This document shows positions 1-10,960 of a stretch of 64,000 bases of DNA, piece by piece. The first letter of the stretch is position 1. Each line of letters starts with the position of its first letter. The DNA is from Ampelomyces quisqualis. Lineage: Eukaryota; Ascomycota; Dothideomycetes; Pleosporales; Phaeosphaeriaceae. The DNA lies in NCBI GenBank assembly GCA_018398575.1, contig JAGTXZ010000019.1, positions 1,488,001 to 1,552,000 of the forward strand, read 5' to 3'. The translations under genes were made by a program, and so were the position numbers. The notes under the pieces were generated by a model. It worked only from the letters and a program-made list of their open reading frames with translations, did not search any database and was not told the DNA's origin.

Positions 1-580
1 GCCCTAATATACGTTAGCAGACAATCTAGAAGCTAGACCTAGACTAGACAGAGAGTATATAACTAGTGTGCTGTGTATAAACGCAGATAGCTTAGACCAA
101 GTACCTCTATAGTTTATAAGATTCTTAAACTATATAACTTGTATAGATAGTAAAAAGAACCTAAATATCTGTAGTCTTAGTTATGTCTATTAGGATAATA
201 ATTCTACTTAGATAGACACTAATATTATACTAGAATAGCTGAAATAGTTTAATAACTGCATAAACAGACAAGTATTGTTGCTAATTAACAGGTTCTTACC
301 TTACAAACACGTAGTAGCTAAGCTTTAGATAAGCTACTAATTGCTGTAGAACGTTTAGTATGTATAGTGTTAATGTACTGCAGGCTTATTATAGTAATAG
401 AGGTTATAATACTTACTAATATAATAGAGTTATATTCCTGCCTGTAGGTAGCACAATATTATACTAACTAATAGACTAAGGTATTACCTACGCATAGAAG
501 GCTAAAGTCTACGCCTATTTCCTACACTTTACAGTAGAGAAAAGTATAATAGGTAAATATCTTACTAAGATAATAGATAT
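1..580 (+). pseudogene. pogo-type (Tc1/mariner) DDE transposase, copy A, 3' part
   Basis: The plus strand reads, through TAG/TAA stops, as the catalytic core of a pogo/CENP-B-like transposase. Recognisable pieces are ITSVLCTNID, the region matching VLLLIDNFSAH of the family (here VLLLINR, so the Asp is Asn), and the downstream segment equivalent to the Pro-rich QPLDQG region. In the family this enzyme cuts and pastes elements between TIRs at TA sites. The 5' half (CENP-B HTH) is outside the window but visible in copy B. The frame is interrupted at 580 by retroelement A1 and resumes at 8632. Confidence 0.7.
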
Positions 581-798
581 TGTAAGAGGCAGACTCTAAG
601 AGTAGATGCTAGGAAATAAAGACGTGAATTTGTATCCTATCCTAATTGTTACCTAAAGGGTTTTTATAGTCTAGAGGATTTTTAGTGTTCTAGTCTAAAA
701 CGTTTTTAGTGTTCTGGTTCAGAGCGTTTTTAGTGTTCTAGTTTAGAGAGCTAAGGTTTTTCTGTAACTAAGAACTAACTAGGTAGCAGCCTATTACA
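581..798 (-). repeat. 3' LTR of A1 (218 bp)
   Basis: It aligns over its full length with 8409-8626, with differences that are mostly C/T or G/A transitions. It lies next to the duplication GATAT at 576-580. It contains a short tandem motif of about 20 bp around GTTTTTAGTGTTCTAG, repeated three to four times. Confidence 0.92.
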
Positions 799-819
799 TA
801 ATCCTTCTGCTCTAGCGCT

Positions 820-3300
820 AGGTGCGCTTAGACCTGCACAACTATTAAAACAAAAATTACTCTACTTAGATCTGTTGTTCTACACTCTTACTTCTCTTTT
901 TAGGTAGTACTATATACTGCACTAGCCTTGCCTTCTGTACACTTGCTTACGCGTTACTTTTCTTGTTAACCTTTGCATCTTCTGCGCCTGTGCTACTATT
1001 TGCAAAGATGCTAAGTCTACGTACTTCTTGCAGTTCTCTAGCTAAGCGTTGTACTGCTAACTCTTCTATTGTAAGTTTTATATCTAAGGCGCTAAGCTAG
1101 GTCTAGGCATATTACTAACTAGTAATAGAATAGACTAGACATTATTATTAAGGCTAAGCTTAACCTACTATATTGTTTAGGCTGCGCTATTACTTAGCTT
1201 AAGGGTAATAAGTCTAAGTGCGCAATTACTTGTAGTAAAAGCACCTGCTCTTAGTGCAAGAACGCTTACATTGCGTGCAGGCCTATAAGTTAACTACTAT
1301 ATTCTCTTACTTTCTTAGTTAATTCTAATTGCTTTCTAGATTAACAATTACCTTAAGATTGTAGTTATTTTGCTTTGTAACGCGCTTGCTCGCAATCCTA
1401 AGGTTAAGCAGCTGTTAACGCAGCATACAATTACTAGTCTCTAGTCTAACTTTGTTAACAAGCTTAGGGCTGCTTAGGCAAAGTCTTGCAGTAGCAACAA
1501 GTCTAGCTACTAGAGTCTAACGCGCAAGGTTAACAAGGTTAATATCCTAGTAGATATCTACTAGCTTCTCTAGTAGCTTCTTGTTAAGCAAGACACTATT
1601 ATTTACAAGCTTAATAATGTTAGCGCTAGCGTGCAGTAGCTCTACACTAATATAAGTTCTTTCTAATTTGTTTCTTCTCTGTTAGAGTTTATTTTCTTAA
1701 GGCGTTATGTGTATTCTACTAACATTTAATTAAGCTAAAGAGCACAACATATAGATCTCTAGCGTAGGCTTCTAGGTTTCTTATGCTAGCAACGCCCTCT
1801 GCACTACTAACAGGCTACTCTGTTACCTTAATGTAATAGAGTCTAATATCTGTAAAAAGCCTACGTATAACACAAAGGTGTAGGCTAAGACTAATTGTTT
1901 AGTAATAGTAACTATTGCGCTTTCTAATAGTAGAAAGGTAGGCTCTAGCGTGTAGTGTCTTTACTGTAGTTCCTGTGTAGCGCCTATAGGTAATTTCTGT
2001 AGTAATAGACTTTTCTTTATAGTTCCTGCCTTTGTTCTATTGCTAAGCCTAGACTCTGTAAAACTAATTTTGCATTCTTTAATACTACTTATATATTAGA
2101 CTAGATGTTACGCTCTATATCTTAGGCTTCTAGGTTCTTGTAGCTCTACTTCTATTACAGACGTTATTATTCTTGCTAGTCCTTGTAGTCTAGCGCAGTC
2201 TAAGTATTAGAATTCTATACCTCTTTCTTAGGTTTTTCTAGACTCTCTAAAGATTTATGTTACGCTGTGTCTTAACTAACTATTGCCTAGCTTAAGTAGC
2301 TAAATCTTTAGAGTTAATCTAGGCTCTTCCTCTTATATTCTTTGGCTATTAATCTGTTAACGCTAAGCTTCTAGACTCTTTCTTCTCTATTTCTAGGTTG
2401 TTCTAGGTAGTTAGTAGGACTGTCGCATTAGTTCTTAGGTATTAGTATTTAAGTTCCTTATGTCTAGTTCTTAGAGACAGTTAACTGCTAGTTATATCTT
2501 TACTATTAACTAGTTAGAGCTGTTGCAGGTTAGCTAATAGAATAGATGTAAGCATCTTTTTCCTTCTCTACTCTCTACTAAAGCTTCTAGTCTTAGGCTT
2601 TGTCTATTGCAGCATTCTTGCATTTCCTCTATTAGTTACTTCTTAGCGTTAGGTATTGTTTCTAAACGTAACTAAGTGCGCTACTACATTATTTTCTATG
2701 CCTCTAGTTCTTCTTATGCTTATCCTAAGTTTATTCTTTTTCTACAAATCTCTTCTATACATAACGCTGTTATCTCTTCTAACATTGCTATACGCAACTG
2801 TAGATTTCTTCCCTACTCTCTTTCTTTACTAATATATTTTATTTAGCAGTTAGAGTAGGCAGTTACTCTACTAACAGCCTATTTAAGTCTTATTATATCT
2901 CTATGTTATCTATCTACTTAGTAAGAGCTATAGTGTTAGTAACATTTACTTACAGTTCCTATGTTAGTTCTGTATATCCTACCTATTTTACTAGGTATTG
3001 CAGCTGTATACCTTGCTCTTTCTTCTTCTGTTATTCTGTAAGGATGTAGTTAACAAGGTACTTGTTATTAGCTTTATCCTTACTTACTACTATTGCTTCT
3101 AGTTGCTAGTTATTAGACTCTTAGTGCAGGAGTAGATTTCTTGCATTAAGCTAGAGGCAGTTAATATAGAATCTTAGGTGCACCCTAGAAGGTACGCTTA
3201 GTTCTATAACGTAGGAAGAGATAACCTTTGTAACTGTGTACTTTCTGTTCTTCTAATCTAGTTTTTTTAAAGGTCTTTTATTAGATATAGAGTAACTATA
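820..3300 (-). pseudogene. A1 post-pol coding region, unknown function
   Basis: Downstream of the integrase on the same strand there is about 2.4 kb before the 3' LTR, more than a simple gypsy pol needs. On the minus strand it can be read with K/E/Q-rich, coiled-coil-like stretches, for example IEELAVQRLARELQEVRR near 1070-1010 and EMQECCNRQSLRLEALVE near 2630-2580. The plus strand reads as Leu/Ser-rich, the usual antisense shadow of such protein. I do not recognise a family. It may be the 3' extension of pol or a separate ORF. Confidence 0.4.
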
Positions 3301-3499
3301 CTAGAGCTATACTTTGTCTTCTACATAAAGCTCTAGGGCTTTCTATCTGTAGTAATTAGCCTAGCGCTCTTGTTCTTGCTGTAATTCTGCTATCTTTACT
3401 TGCATATAGTCTATTATTTCTTTTATCTTAGTTACTATTACTTTAGTAGTAGCCCTTTTATTATTGCTAGACTAGTACTAGTTCTTTGCAGTCTATTCT

Positions 3500-4440
3500 A
3501 GGTCTAACTAAATAGGGTCTGTGTTATACCTGTACTAGAGGAAGAATAGGCTAACGCCTGTAAACGCTGTATTTTGTCTAGCTATTATAATTTGTGCTAG
3601 TAGGCATAAGGCAGCCTAGTTTAACTAATCCTAGTTTATAAAAGCCCTTAAGTAGGCTTCTACTATACTATTTATTTACTCTATAGCGCTATCTATCTAA
3701 GGGTAGTATACTATTAAGACTCTTCTTTATATTCTAAGCTTGTTGCAAAGTAACAACTAGAATTTGCTTACAAATTGTAACCTTCTGTTAGACACTATAG
3801 CGTCTAAGAGCTAGTAGTACGCAACTACCTGTTTAATAAATGCCTTAACTATAGTAGGAACTTCTAGATCTAGAATAGGCACAAGCACTGCGTTTTTGCT
3901 TAGCTAGTTAGTAACTACTATAAGGTGTAACATTTTGTAGCTTAGCAGAAGGCCTACAATAAAGTCTACTAATAATTCCTTTTATATTTAGACTAGAAGC
4001 AGAAGTAGGCGTAGTAGTCTTTGTTTAAGTTCTCTCTAGAGCTTTATTCTGCTACACACTGCATAGTTCTAGACAAACTGTTAGATACTTAAGAACATTC
4101 TAAGCTAGAAGTAGTTTCTTACTAATATTGCGTATATGTTTTTTTTGCCTAAGTGCCTAGTAATTAGAGAGTTATGTGCTTCTAAGATAATATACATTTG
4201 TAGGTTTGTGCATTCTAGCACCTATTTGCGCTTTCTATAGAGTAGGCGTTCTAAGTTATTTAAGCTACACTCTACTAGAGAAACTTTTAGGCTTAGATAC
4301 AGAGAGAATTTTTGCTGTCCTGTTCTAACAGCGTTAACTGCTAATTAGTAGGCTTTATCTATACAGACAGCCTGTTCTTACAATTTCTTAATAGCAGGCT
4401 CTATTAGTCCTTTAGAGCGTTTATTTGTATAGAGACTTTA
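3500..4440 (-). pseudogene. A1 integrase domain of pol
   Basis: Read on the minus strand, 4190-3550 gives the core of a Ty3/gypsy integrase: a segment like HLGKKNTYAILVRNYF, then VDFIVGLLLS, VVTNQLSK, VVAYYQLLDAIVSNRR and INSIVEAYLRAF. In the family this core binds Mg2+ through a D,D,E triad and inserts the cDNA. The second aspartate, normally in VSDRG, is Asn here (codon at 3787-3789), the change TGAC to TAAC. Several TAG/TAA codons stand where Gln or Trp is expected, so the frame is dead. Confidence 0.8.
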
Positions 4441-4499
4441 TCTAAGTATAGTCTTGCATAGTACTATAGTTTCTTTAGTAGCATCTAGAGTGTTTCTTG

Positions 4500-5040
4500 C
4501 TGCAGAAAGCTTCTTAGCGCCTTAGTTGTAGGCAACGTTCTTCTCTCTTAACGCAGCGTCTTTGTCTGCAAGCACGTTTTAAAGCGCTTTCTTTCTAACT
4601 ATAGAGTAATCTTTAGCATTTTAGCTTTAAGCAACGTCTCTTTCTTTTAACACAGCGTCTTTATCTGCAAGCCTGTTTTAGAGCTACTCTGTTTCTTCCT
4701 TTCTCTATTGTAGTGCATCTTTCTGCTAAGCTATAAGAGAAGTAGTTAACGTAGCGTCTTTGTCTACAAGCACGTTTTAGAGCTACTCTGTTTCTTTTCT
4801 CTTCTATTATAGTGCATCCTTCTGCTAAGCTACAAGAGAAGTAGTTAACGTAGCGTCTTTGTCTATAAGCACGTTTTAGAGCTACTCTGTTTTTTTCTTT
4901 CTCTACTATTATATATCCTTCTGCTAAGCTGCAAGAGAAGTAGTTAACGTAGTATCTTTGTCTGCAAGCACGTTTTAGAGCTACTCTGTTTCTCCTCTCT
5001 TCTGTTGTAGTAAATCCCTTTACTAAGCTGCAAAGAAAGT
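4500..5040 (-). repeat. 99-bp tandem repeat in the RNase H-integrase linker of A1
   Basis: The motif GTAGTTAACGTAG recurs at 4742, 4841 and 4940, exactly 99 bp apart. More diverged units lie on the left, near 4550 and 4650. As 99 is 33 codons, the frame is kept. On the minus strand each unit reads roughly NVLADKDATLTTSL then QKDAL and EETE, a charged, probably coiled-coil repeat. It lies between the end of RNase H (about 5100) and the integrase (about 4300), where gypsy polyproteins normally have a short connector. Confidence 0.85.
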
Positions 5041-5059
5041 AGCAAGTACTAGATCTTCT

Positions 5060-6950
5060 TTGTCTTAAGTTTCTAAAGTAAAAGTAAATAGTTAGAAGGT
5101 CTAAGACTGTACCTACGCGTCTGCTCTTCCTTAAGAAAGATCTTGTTTTTTCTTAAAAAGGGCGTCTGCTCTGCTGTTAACGTTTCCTAAGCAGTATTAG
5201 AATCTAACATTAAACGTGCTAAAAAACCTTGCCTAGTAGACGTGTCTTTCTGTTAGTAGTTATATAGTAGCGAAGTATTCTAAGTTCTTGTAGTCTGTAA
5301 GCACAGTAAAATACTTTACTCTCTAAAGTTTAGTTTTCTACTGCTCTAAGCACTTAACTATAGCTAACAGTTCCTTGTTATAGATAGTATAGTTAGCTTC
5401 TGTAGCTGTATTCTTTGCTAAGTAGTAAGCTACAGCCTAAAGGCGTCTGTCCTTACTATATTAAGACAGCACTCCTCTAGTTAACTATCTTAAGGCGTTG
5501 CACTCTACTACTATCTCTAGCCCTATATTAAAGTTTACTAGAGATAGTTCTGCTATAAAAGCTTCTTTTAGCTTATTAAAGGACATCTGTTGTTTAGAGC
5601 CCTAGTAGAAGGCTACGCCTTTCCTAGTTAGTCTAGTTAGTAGAGCAGCTAGCTCTAAGAAGTTTTTTATAAACTGTTAGTAGAAGTTAGCAAAGCTAAC
5701 AAAACTCTAGACTCCTTTAACTGTCTTAGGAAGCTCCTAGAAACGTATAGCAGCTACTTTCTTAGAGTCTATGCTTATTCCTTTCTTAGCCTTAATAATA
5801 AATCTAAGGTATTTAGTCTTCTTTACGCTAAACTTGCTTTTTCCTATATTAAGGTGTAACCCTGCTGCTCTAAGTTTCTAAATTACTAGCTTTACCTTTT
5901 TCTTATAGTCTGCCTTAAACCTACTTATGTATATTAACACGTTATCTATGTAGGCTAAACAGAAATTATCTAGGTGTTCTCTTAGTGTTTAATTAATATA
6001 TCTCTAGAACGTACTTAGGGCGTTTGCAAGTCTAAAGAGTGTTATAAGCTACTTATAGAGGCTAAAGCGCGTCTAGAAGGCAGTCTTCTATTTGTCTCCT
6101 TTAGCAATCCTAATCTTATAGAATGCTTAGATAATATCTACTTTAGTAAACTATTTAGCTTTAGCAATCTAGGCTAAGGTCTCTTAGATAAGTAAGAGTA
6201 GGTATCTGTCCTTCCTTGTAATTGCGTTAAGGGCCTAGTAGTCTACATAGAACTGTAGGCCCTCTTCTAGCTTCTTTACAAATAGAACTAGTATAGAGGC
6301 GCTTAACTAGCTTACTTATATAAAGCTACAGTCTAGGTAAGAAGTAAGCTCTTTTTAGAGAATAAAGAGTTCTTCTCTTAACATGCTGTATAGTAAGCCT
6401 TACAGCACCTCTGTAGTCTTTCTATCTTTTTCTACTAGCTTAATAAAATAATTAATAGTAGGTCCTCTTACTAGGGGGAGTTAGTCTACTTCCTTGTATA
6501 GAAAGGTTTTGTATTCTCTTTTTAGGTAATCTAGGAGCAATAACCTAGGATCTACTTAGGGCTTAGTTTTTAGAGCCTTCTAAATGTTTGCTATTAACGC
6601 AGCGTAAAGGTAAATAGATTTGTCTTTCTAGCCTTGTTATAGCTAGGCTAAGTACGCAGCTGCTGTAATACTCTATAGTAAAAGAAGTTTTCTTTTCTCC
6701 TAGCTTCTAACTTGCGTCTAAGTAGAGTAGATATATATTAATTTCTTTGCTAGTGCAATAGTAACATTATGCTAGTTTATCTATAGTTAACCTAGAACTA
6801 GGTTGTATTTCTTGTCTCTATCTAGTTTATAGGCCTATAGTGTCTCCTTATGCCTATTAATATTAATCCTTATCTAGACAGCTATCTTTATCTAAGACTA
6901 GGCTCTAGCAATCTTAATAATTTCTCTTAGAGCTATTAACTTGCGCTCTA
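5060..6950 (-). pseudogene. A1 reverse transcriptase-RNase H part of pol
   Basis: The minus strand gives typical gypsy RT blocks: FYVDY and LNAITRKDRY near 6260-6200, and AYIDNVLIY at about 5955-5930. RNase H follows with AKNTATEANYTIYNKELLAIV near 5420-5360 and RADAL near 5150. These enzymes copy the RNA into DNA and remove the template in the cytoplasmic particle. The catalytic box YIDD is YIDN (5941-5952), the second Asp codon being AAC. A protease must lie between about 7000 and 6600 but I could not place its active site. Confidence 0.85.
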
Positions 6951-7049
6951 ACTTATTCTTGTAGACATACTTAGTTAAGGTTATAGCGTAAGTAAGACAC
7001 CTAGTGTTAATTATTGTAGAAGCAACTGTTACTTTATTAATAATAGTAG

Positions 7050-8400
7050 GTATAGTAATAGGTTCTTTATCTAGCTATTTTTTCTAGAATTATTAAAATC
7101 TCTTGTCCTCTTTTAGTGTTATGTTACTATACTCTTGTCTGTGCCTTTAGACAGAAGTTACTTATTTTCTAAGCTTAGAGTATTTTTTAACGCGTTCTCT
7201 TCTTTCTTGCCCTATGCCTTAGCTACTGCAGCCTTAGTAGGTCTTAAAGGCAGAGACAATTTGTATTTGCTAGCGTAGTGTCCTAACTTACTGCAGTAGA
7301 GGCATAAGTTGTTTTATCTCTAGTAAGACTGCTCTTCTATAGTAGCCTACTTAGCTTTCTTCCTTTTAGAAGATTTTCTCTTAGTTCTCTTAGAATGTCC
7401 TCTTGTAGGTTCCTAATCTATAGGTTCCCTAACGTTCTATCTTTTAGTGTGCTTACTACTAAGTTTTACTCTGTATAAGTTTTCCTTAATAATTGCTACC
7501 TTGTCTATAAGGTTGTAGATTTTCTATTTAGGTTTAGTCTCTACAAAGATTATTCTGTCTTGTAGGTCTAGCTAGATAGCGCTTAGGTACCTTGTTTTCA
7601 GGTTTGCTTTGTTGTCTTCCTTGCTTGTGTTGTAGGCTAGCCTTATAAACTCTGCATTAAAGCTCTAGAGGGAAGACTTGTTCTATTAGATTATTTAGAG
7701 TTTCTTTTGTAATCTTTTGTTATGTAGCTTATTGCTAAATTAGCTGTTTAGGAAGTCCTAAAGTTCTTCTGCAGAGCCCTAGAGGTTCTAGGTTACCTAA
7801 GACAGAGCTACACTAGCTGCTAACCTCTTAAGGCAGTTAAAGATATAGCCTACTTAAGAGCCTAGTCTTGCGCTATTGTGTTCTAGTTTGTACTTTATTT
7901 AGGCTTTAAAGATGTAGTAATCTTTTTAATCTTCTCTATACACTTCTAGGTTAGAGACTTTGTAAGTCTTCTAGGGCAAGAGGAAGCTTTCTAAAGGGGC
8001 CTGTATAAAGCTAGAGGTTTCTAGGGTTAATTAGGCTATAAGCCTTGCAACTTGTTCCTACAGATTTCTTACTAGCAATACTAAGTCTAGATCCGCGCTT
8101 ATAAAAGACTTTCTTTTTCTGTTGTTAGAGAGTCTAGCTGCTAGAGAGTTACATACTTTCTGCTAGGCAGGCATTCCCTTAAGGCTGTTTAACAGTAATT
8201 ATTTCTTAATCTGTTATTCCTCTAGGTCTAGGAAGTTATTAATAATTATCTAATTAAACTTGTTCTTAATAACTAACTTAGAGACACTGTTGCGTCTTAT
8301 ACAGATAGCTTGTACTATTATGTCCTGTACTGTTATAGGAACAGTTACTTGTTCTATGCTAGAGGTTACTAATAGCTCTTTAGCCTAGTTAGGTTTAACA
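7050..8400 (-). pseudogene. A1 gag with CCHC zinc knuckle
   Basis: The first internal region on the minus strand has the position expected for gag. Near 7308-7265 it reads CLYCSKLGHYASKY, a nucleocapsid zinc knuckle C-x2-C-x4-H-x4-C in which the last Cys is Tyr (TGC to TAC). Upstream sequence is gag-like in composition but too stop-rich to outline. Gag would form the particle and bind the genomic RNA. Boundaries are estimates. Confidence 0.65.
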
Positions 8401-8408
8401 AATTTAAT

Positions 8409-8626
8409 TGTAAGGGGCAGACCCTAAGAGTAGATACTAGGAAATAAAGACGTAAATTTGTGTTCTATTCTAATTGTTACCTAAAGGGTTTTTATAGTCT
8501 AGAGGATTTTTAGTGTTCTAGTCTAGAACGTTTTTAGTGTTCCAGTCCAGAGCGTTTTTGGTGTTCTAGTTTAGAGAGCTAAGGTTTTTCCGTAACTAAG
8601 GACTAACTAGGCAGCAGCCTATTACA
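8409..8626 (-). repeat. 5' LTR of A1 (218 bp)
   Basis: This is the partner of 581-798 and has the same length. It starts TGTAAGGGGCAG, ends CTATTACA and is followed by the duplication GATAT at 8627-8631. It keeps a few unmutated TGG and CCA triplets (around 8530-8560), so it is slightly less RIP-damaged than its partner. It should hold the promoter for the minus-strand transcript. Confidence 0.92.
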
Positions 8627-8631
8627 GATAT

Positions 8632-9370
8632 TATCTACGCTATTTACTAGAGATGTTGCGCGTAGTATAACAAGATAAGAGCTAAGACTATATATAGTAG
8701 CTAGCAGATCTTAACATATCTAAACATATACTATAGCCTACAGCTATATATAGCTAACTTCTAGAAGACTTACTATAAGCTTAACAATTTAGTTAACTAG
8801 CTTAAAGACATGCGCGTTGTTAACAGTATAGACGTTAAGAGCTTTATTAAGTTACTTAAAGAGCGTAATCTTAACTACAAAGATCTAGCCTACTTCTTTA
8901 ACTATATTATTGCAATATACAGCTTAAATAAGATAAAGAAGAACTATAAGGTACTGTTACTTTCTAGACTATTACACTGCAAAGTAATAGACATAATAGA
9001 TTAACTATAGGTGTACGTAGGTTAGTAAGAGTTTACTATAAACAATAGGCAATATATTAACAAGCTAGAAGTACTGCAACAGGCAACTATAAAATAGATG
9101 GCTGTAGAGCTATAAGATAGACGCTAAAAAGATATACGCAACTAGGTAGTAAGACTATGCTAATGCAAATATAAGAATACTATATACCTAAAATAAGATA
9201 GCACTAGGCTGTTTGCAAGTGTAAAAACTAAGAGTAATATTATAGTGTAGTTATAGTTAGAAAAGTGTAACAATACTATACTTAACTAGAATAAGAATAG
9301 CTATTGCACAAATTATCTTACAGAGCCTGCAATCTCTAGTATTTTAGCTAGCGCATTAACTAAAATAACT
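8632..9370 (+). pseudogene. Remnant downstream of the pogo transposase, copy A (64-codon ORF at 8810-9004)
   Basis: The open stretch at 8810-9004 starts MRVVNSIDVKSF and ends IDIID. Its counterpart in copy B (31042-31236) is also open and differs by codon changes such as D/N, E/K, C/Y, P/S and A/V, all explained by transitions. Downstream the same frame continues past TAG stops into a Q/K-rich, coiled-coil-like stretch to about 9370. It may be the C-terminal extension of the pogo transposase in another frame (after an intron or a frame change), or a separate small gene. The family was not recognised. Confidence 0.45.
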
Positions 9371-10154
9371 AGATAATATTAGCTTAGCAAACACTAAAAT
9401 TAAAGAATAATTACCTAGCACTAACTATATTAGGCTAAAGACTAGATTAATAATCTAAAGCAGTAGTACACAATCTATGCAACTAAAAGAGTAGAGTTGT
9501 TAAGAAATTATGCATGCATAGTAACATCTAGGTAGAATAGTAGCATAGGAAGTTAAGCACTCTAGTATACTAGCACTAAGTAGAGATACTACACTGCAAG
9601 ACATGTTAATAAGAGATAAAGCTATTATACAAGAATATAAGACAACAGATAATAACAGTATTCTTTGTAAGATACTGCGTACTACACAATTTATAATATT
9701 AGTTACTAATGCTAAGAGAAAACACTTAAATAAAGGAATACTACTATATTAATAGCAAACTTAGCGTTAAAAAGAGAAAACTAATCTCTTTATAAACAAA
9801 TCTATAGAATATAGAGTAGAATTATCTAGATAAAAACACAAACGTCTTAAACTAATATTAAAATATATAACAGAAGCAGGCTGCTATATACTTTTTTACT
9901 AGCTGCGAGCTGCGTACACTATAGAGATCTGTTAACTACTATCTACGCTAATAGCACATAGTCTAGGGCGTTAGATACACTAACAGATAATATAGAATTA
10001 TAATAGAATAATATAGTGCAAAGGAATAAAAGGTAACAGATAGCTTCTCTTGCTAACAGGACTATAGACGCATAAAAAACTTCTCTATAATTCTATATAA
10101 ACTACTAAACGCTAGTATACAACTTAAATATTCTAACGCAGCCTTATTGCGTAA
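9371..10154. other. Part of G without recognised coding remnant (copy A)
   Basis: This AT-rich, stop-rich sequence is collinear with 31640-32386 of copy B. I see no domain, long frame or tandem repeat. Confidence 0.5.
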
Positions 10155-10496
10155 CCTATCTACTGTAATAGCACTAGTAGGTTTAGCTAAGTTTGCCTGC
10201 TAGACTAAAGAGAGTACTACTAACATAATATACAAGAGGTAAGTTACTTATATTATAATGCAAAAACATAGAAGGTAAGAATTTTACTTAGTGCTATATA
10301 GTGTCCTATAGTACTATATAGTAGACCTGTCTCCTACAATAGTACTAGTAGGTTTAGCTAAGTTTACCTGCTAGACTAAAGAGAGTGCTACTAACACAAT
10401 ATATAAGAGGTAAGTTACCTACACTATAATACAAAAACCTAGAAGGTAAGAATTTTACTTAGTACTACATAGTGTCCTATAGTACTATATAGTGCT
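10155..10496 (+). repeat. 171-bp tandem duplication in G (copy A)
   Basis: Two units begin at 10155 and 10326 with CCTATCTACTGTAATAG and CCTGTCTCCTACAATAG, then share GCACTAGTAGG-like sequence. Each ends in a TATAGTACTATA palindrome. The same two-unit array with the same 171-bp period is in copy B (32387-32728), so the duplication predates separation of the copies. Confidence 0.85.
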
Positions 10497-10960
10497 GCAC
10501 TAAGAATAACACGCAGTAAGAGGCGCTTCTCTAGAATACACTTTTACTTACCTTAAAGATATAACATAACGCGTTAGCGCTAAGTAAGAGGCTATATAAT
10601 GCTAGGACAAAACTCTACTTACTTTTACTTGCACCTATAATTTAACCTACTGCTATAACTATATAATACTGCGTTGCTACTACAAACGCACTATAACTAC
10701 ACAATAACAACAATAGTGCTATAACGTAAATATATGTAATTTTCTACGTTATATTTACTACACTACGCTATATATTACAACACTATTACAAGTAAGTATA
10801 TAACACAAGCACACCTACATACACTAACTAAGCTGTAGCTATTCTACTATCCTTGTACCTGCCTGCACTATTCTTAACTATTACGCGTAACATATTATAT
10901 AATACGCGCGTTATAGAATTGCAATAACAAGTATAAGTAGTAGCTACCTTAATTAAATAA
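10497..10960. other. Non-coding part of G between repeat and ORF2 (copy A)
   Basis: The sequence is collinear with 32729-33190. No protein motif or repeat was seen. Confidence 0.45.

Larger units (their letters stand above)
581..8626 (-). mobile_element. Ty3/gypsy LTR retrotransposon A1, complete but RIP-inactivated
   Basis: Two 218-bp direct repeats (581-798 and 8409-8626) begin TGTAA and end TTACA. They are flanked by the direct repeat GATAT at 576-580 and 8627-8631. Copy B of transposon G has the empty site at the corresponding place (near 30863). The coding sense is minus: gag zinc knuckle near 7290, RT near 6230-5940, RNase H near 5400-5100 and integrase near 4240-3550. The purine-rich tract next to 798 fits a minus-strand PPT (GAGCAGAAGGA read on the minus strand). 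Total length is 8046 bp. Confidence 0.92.
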
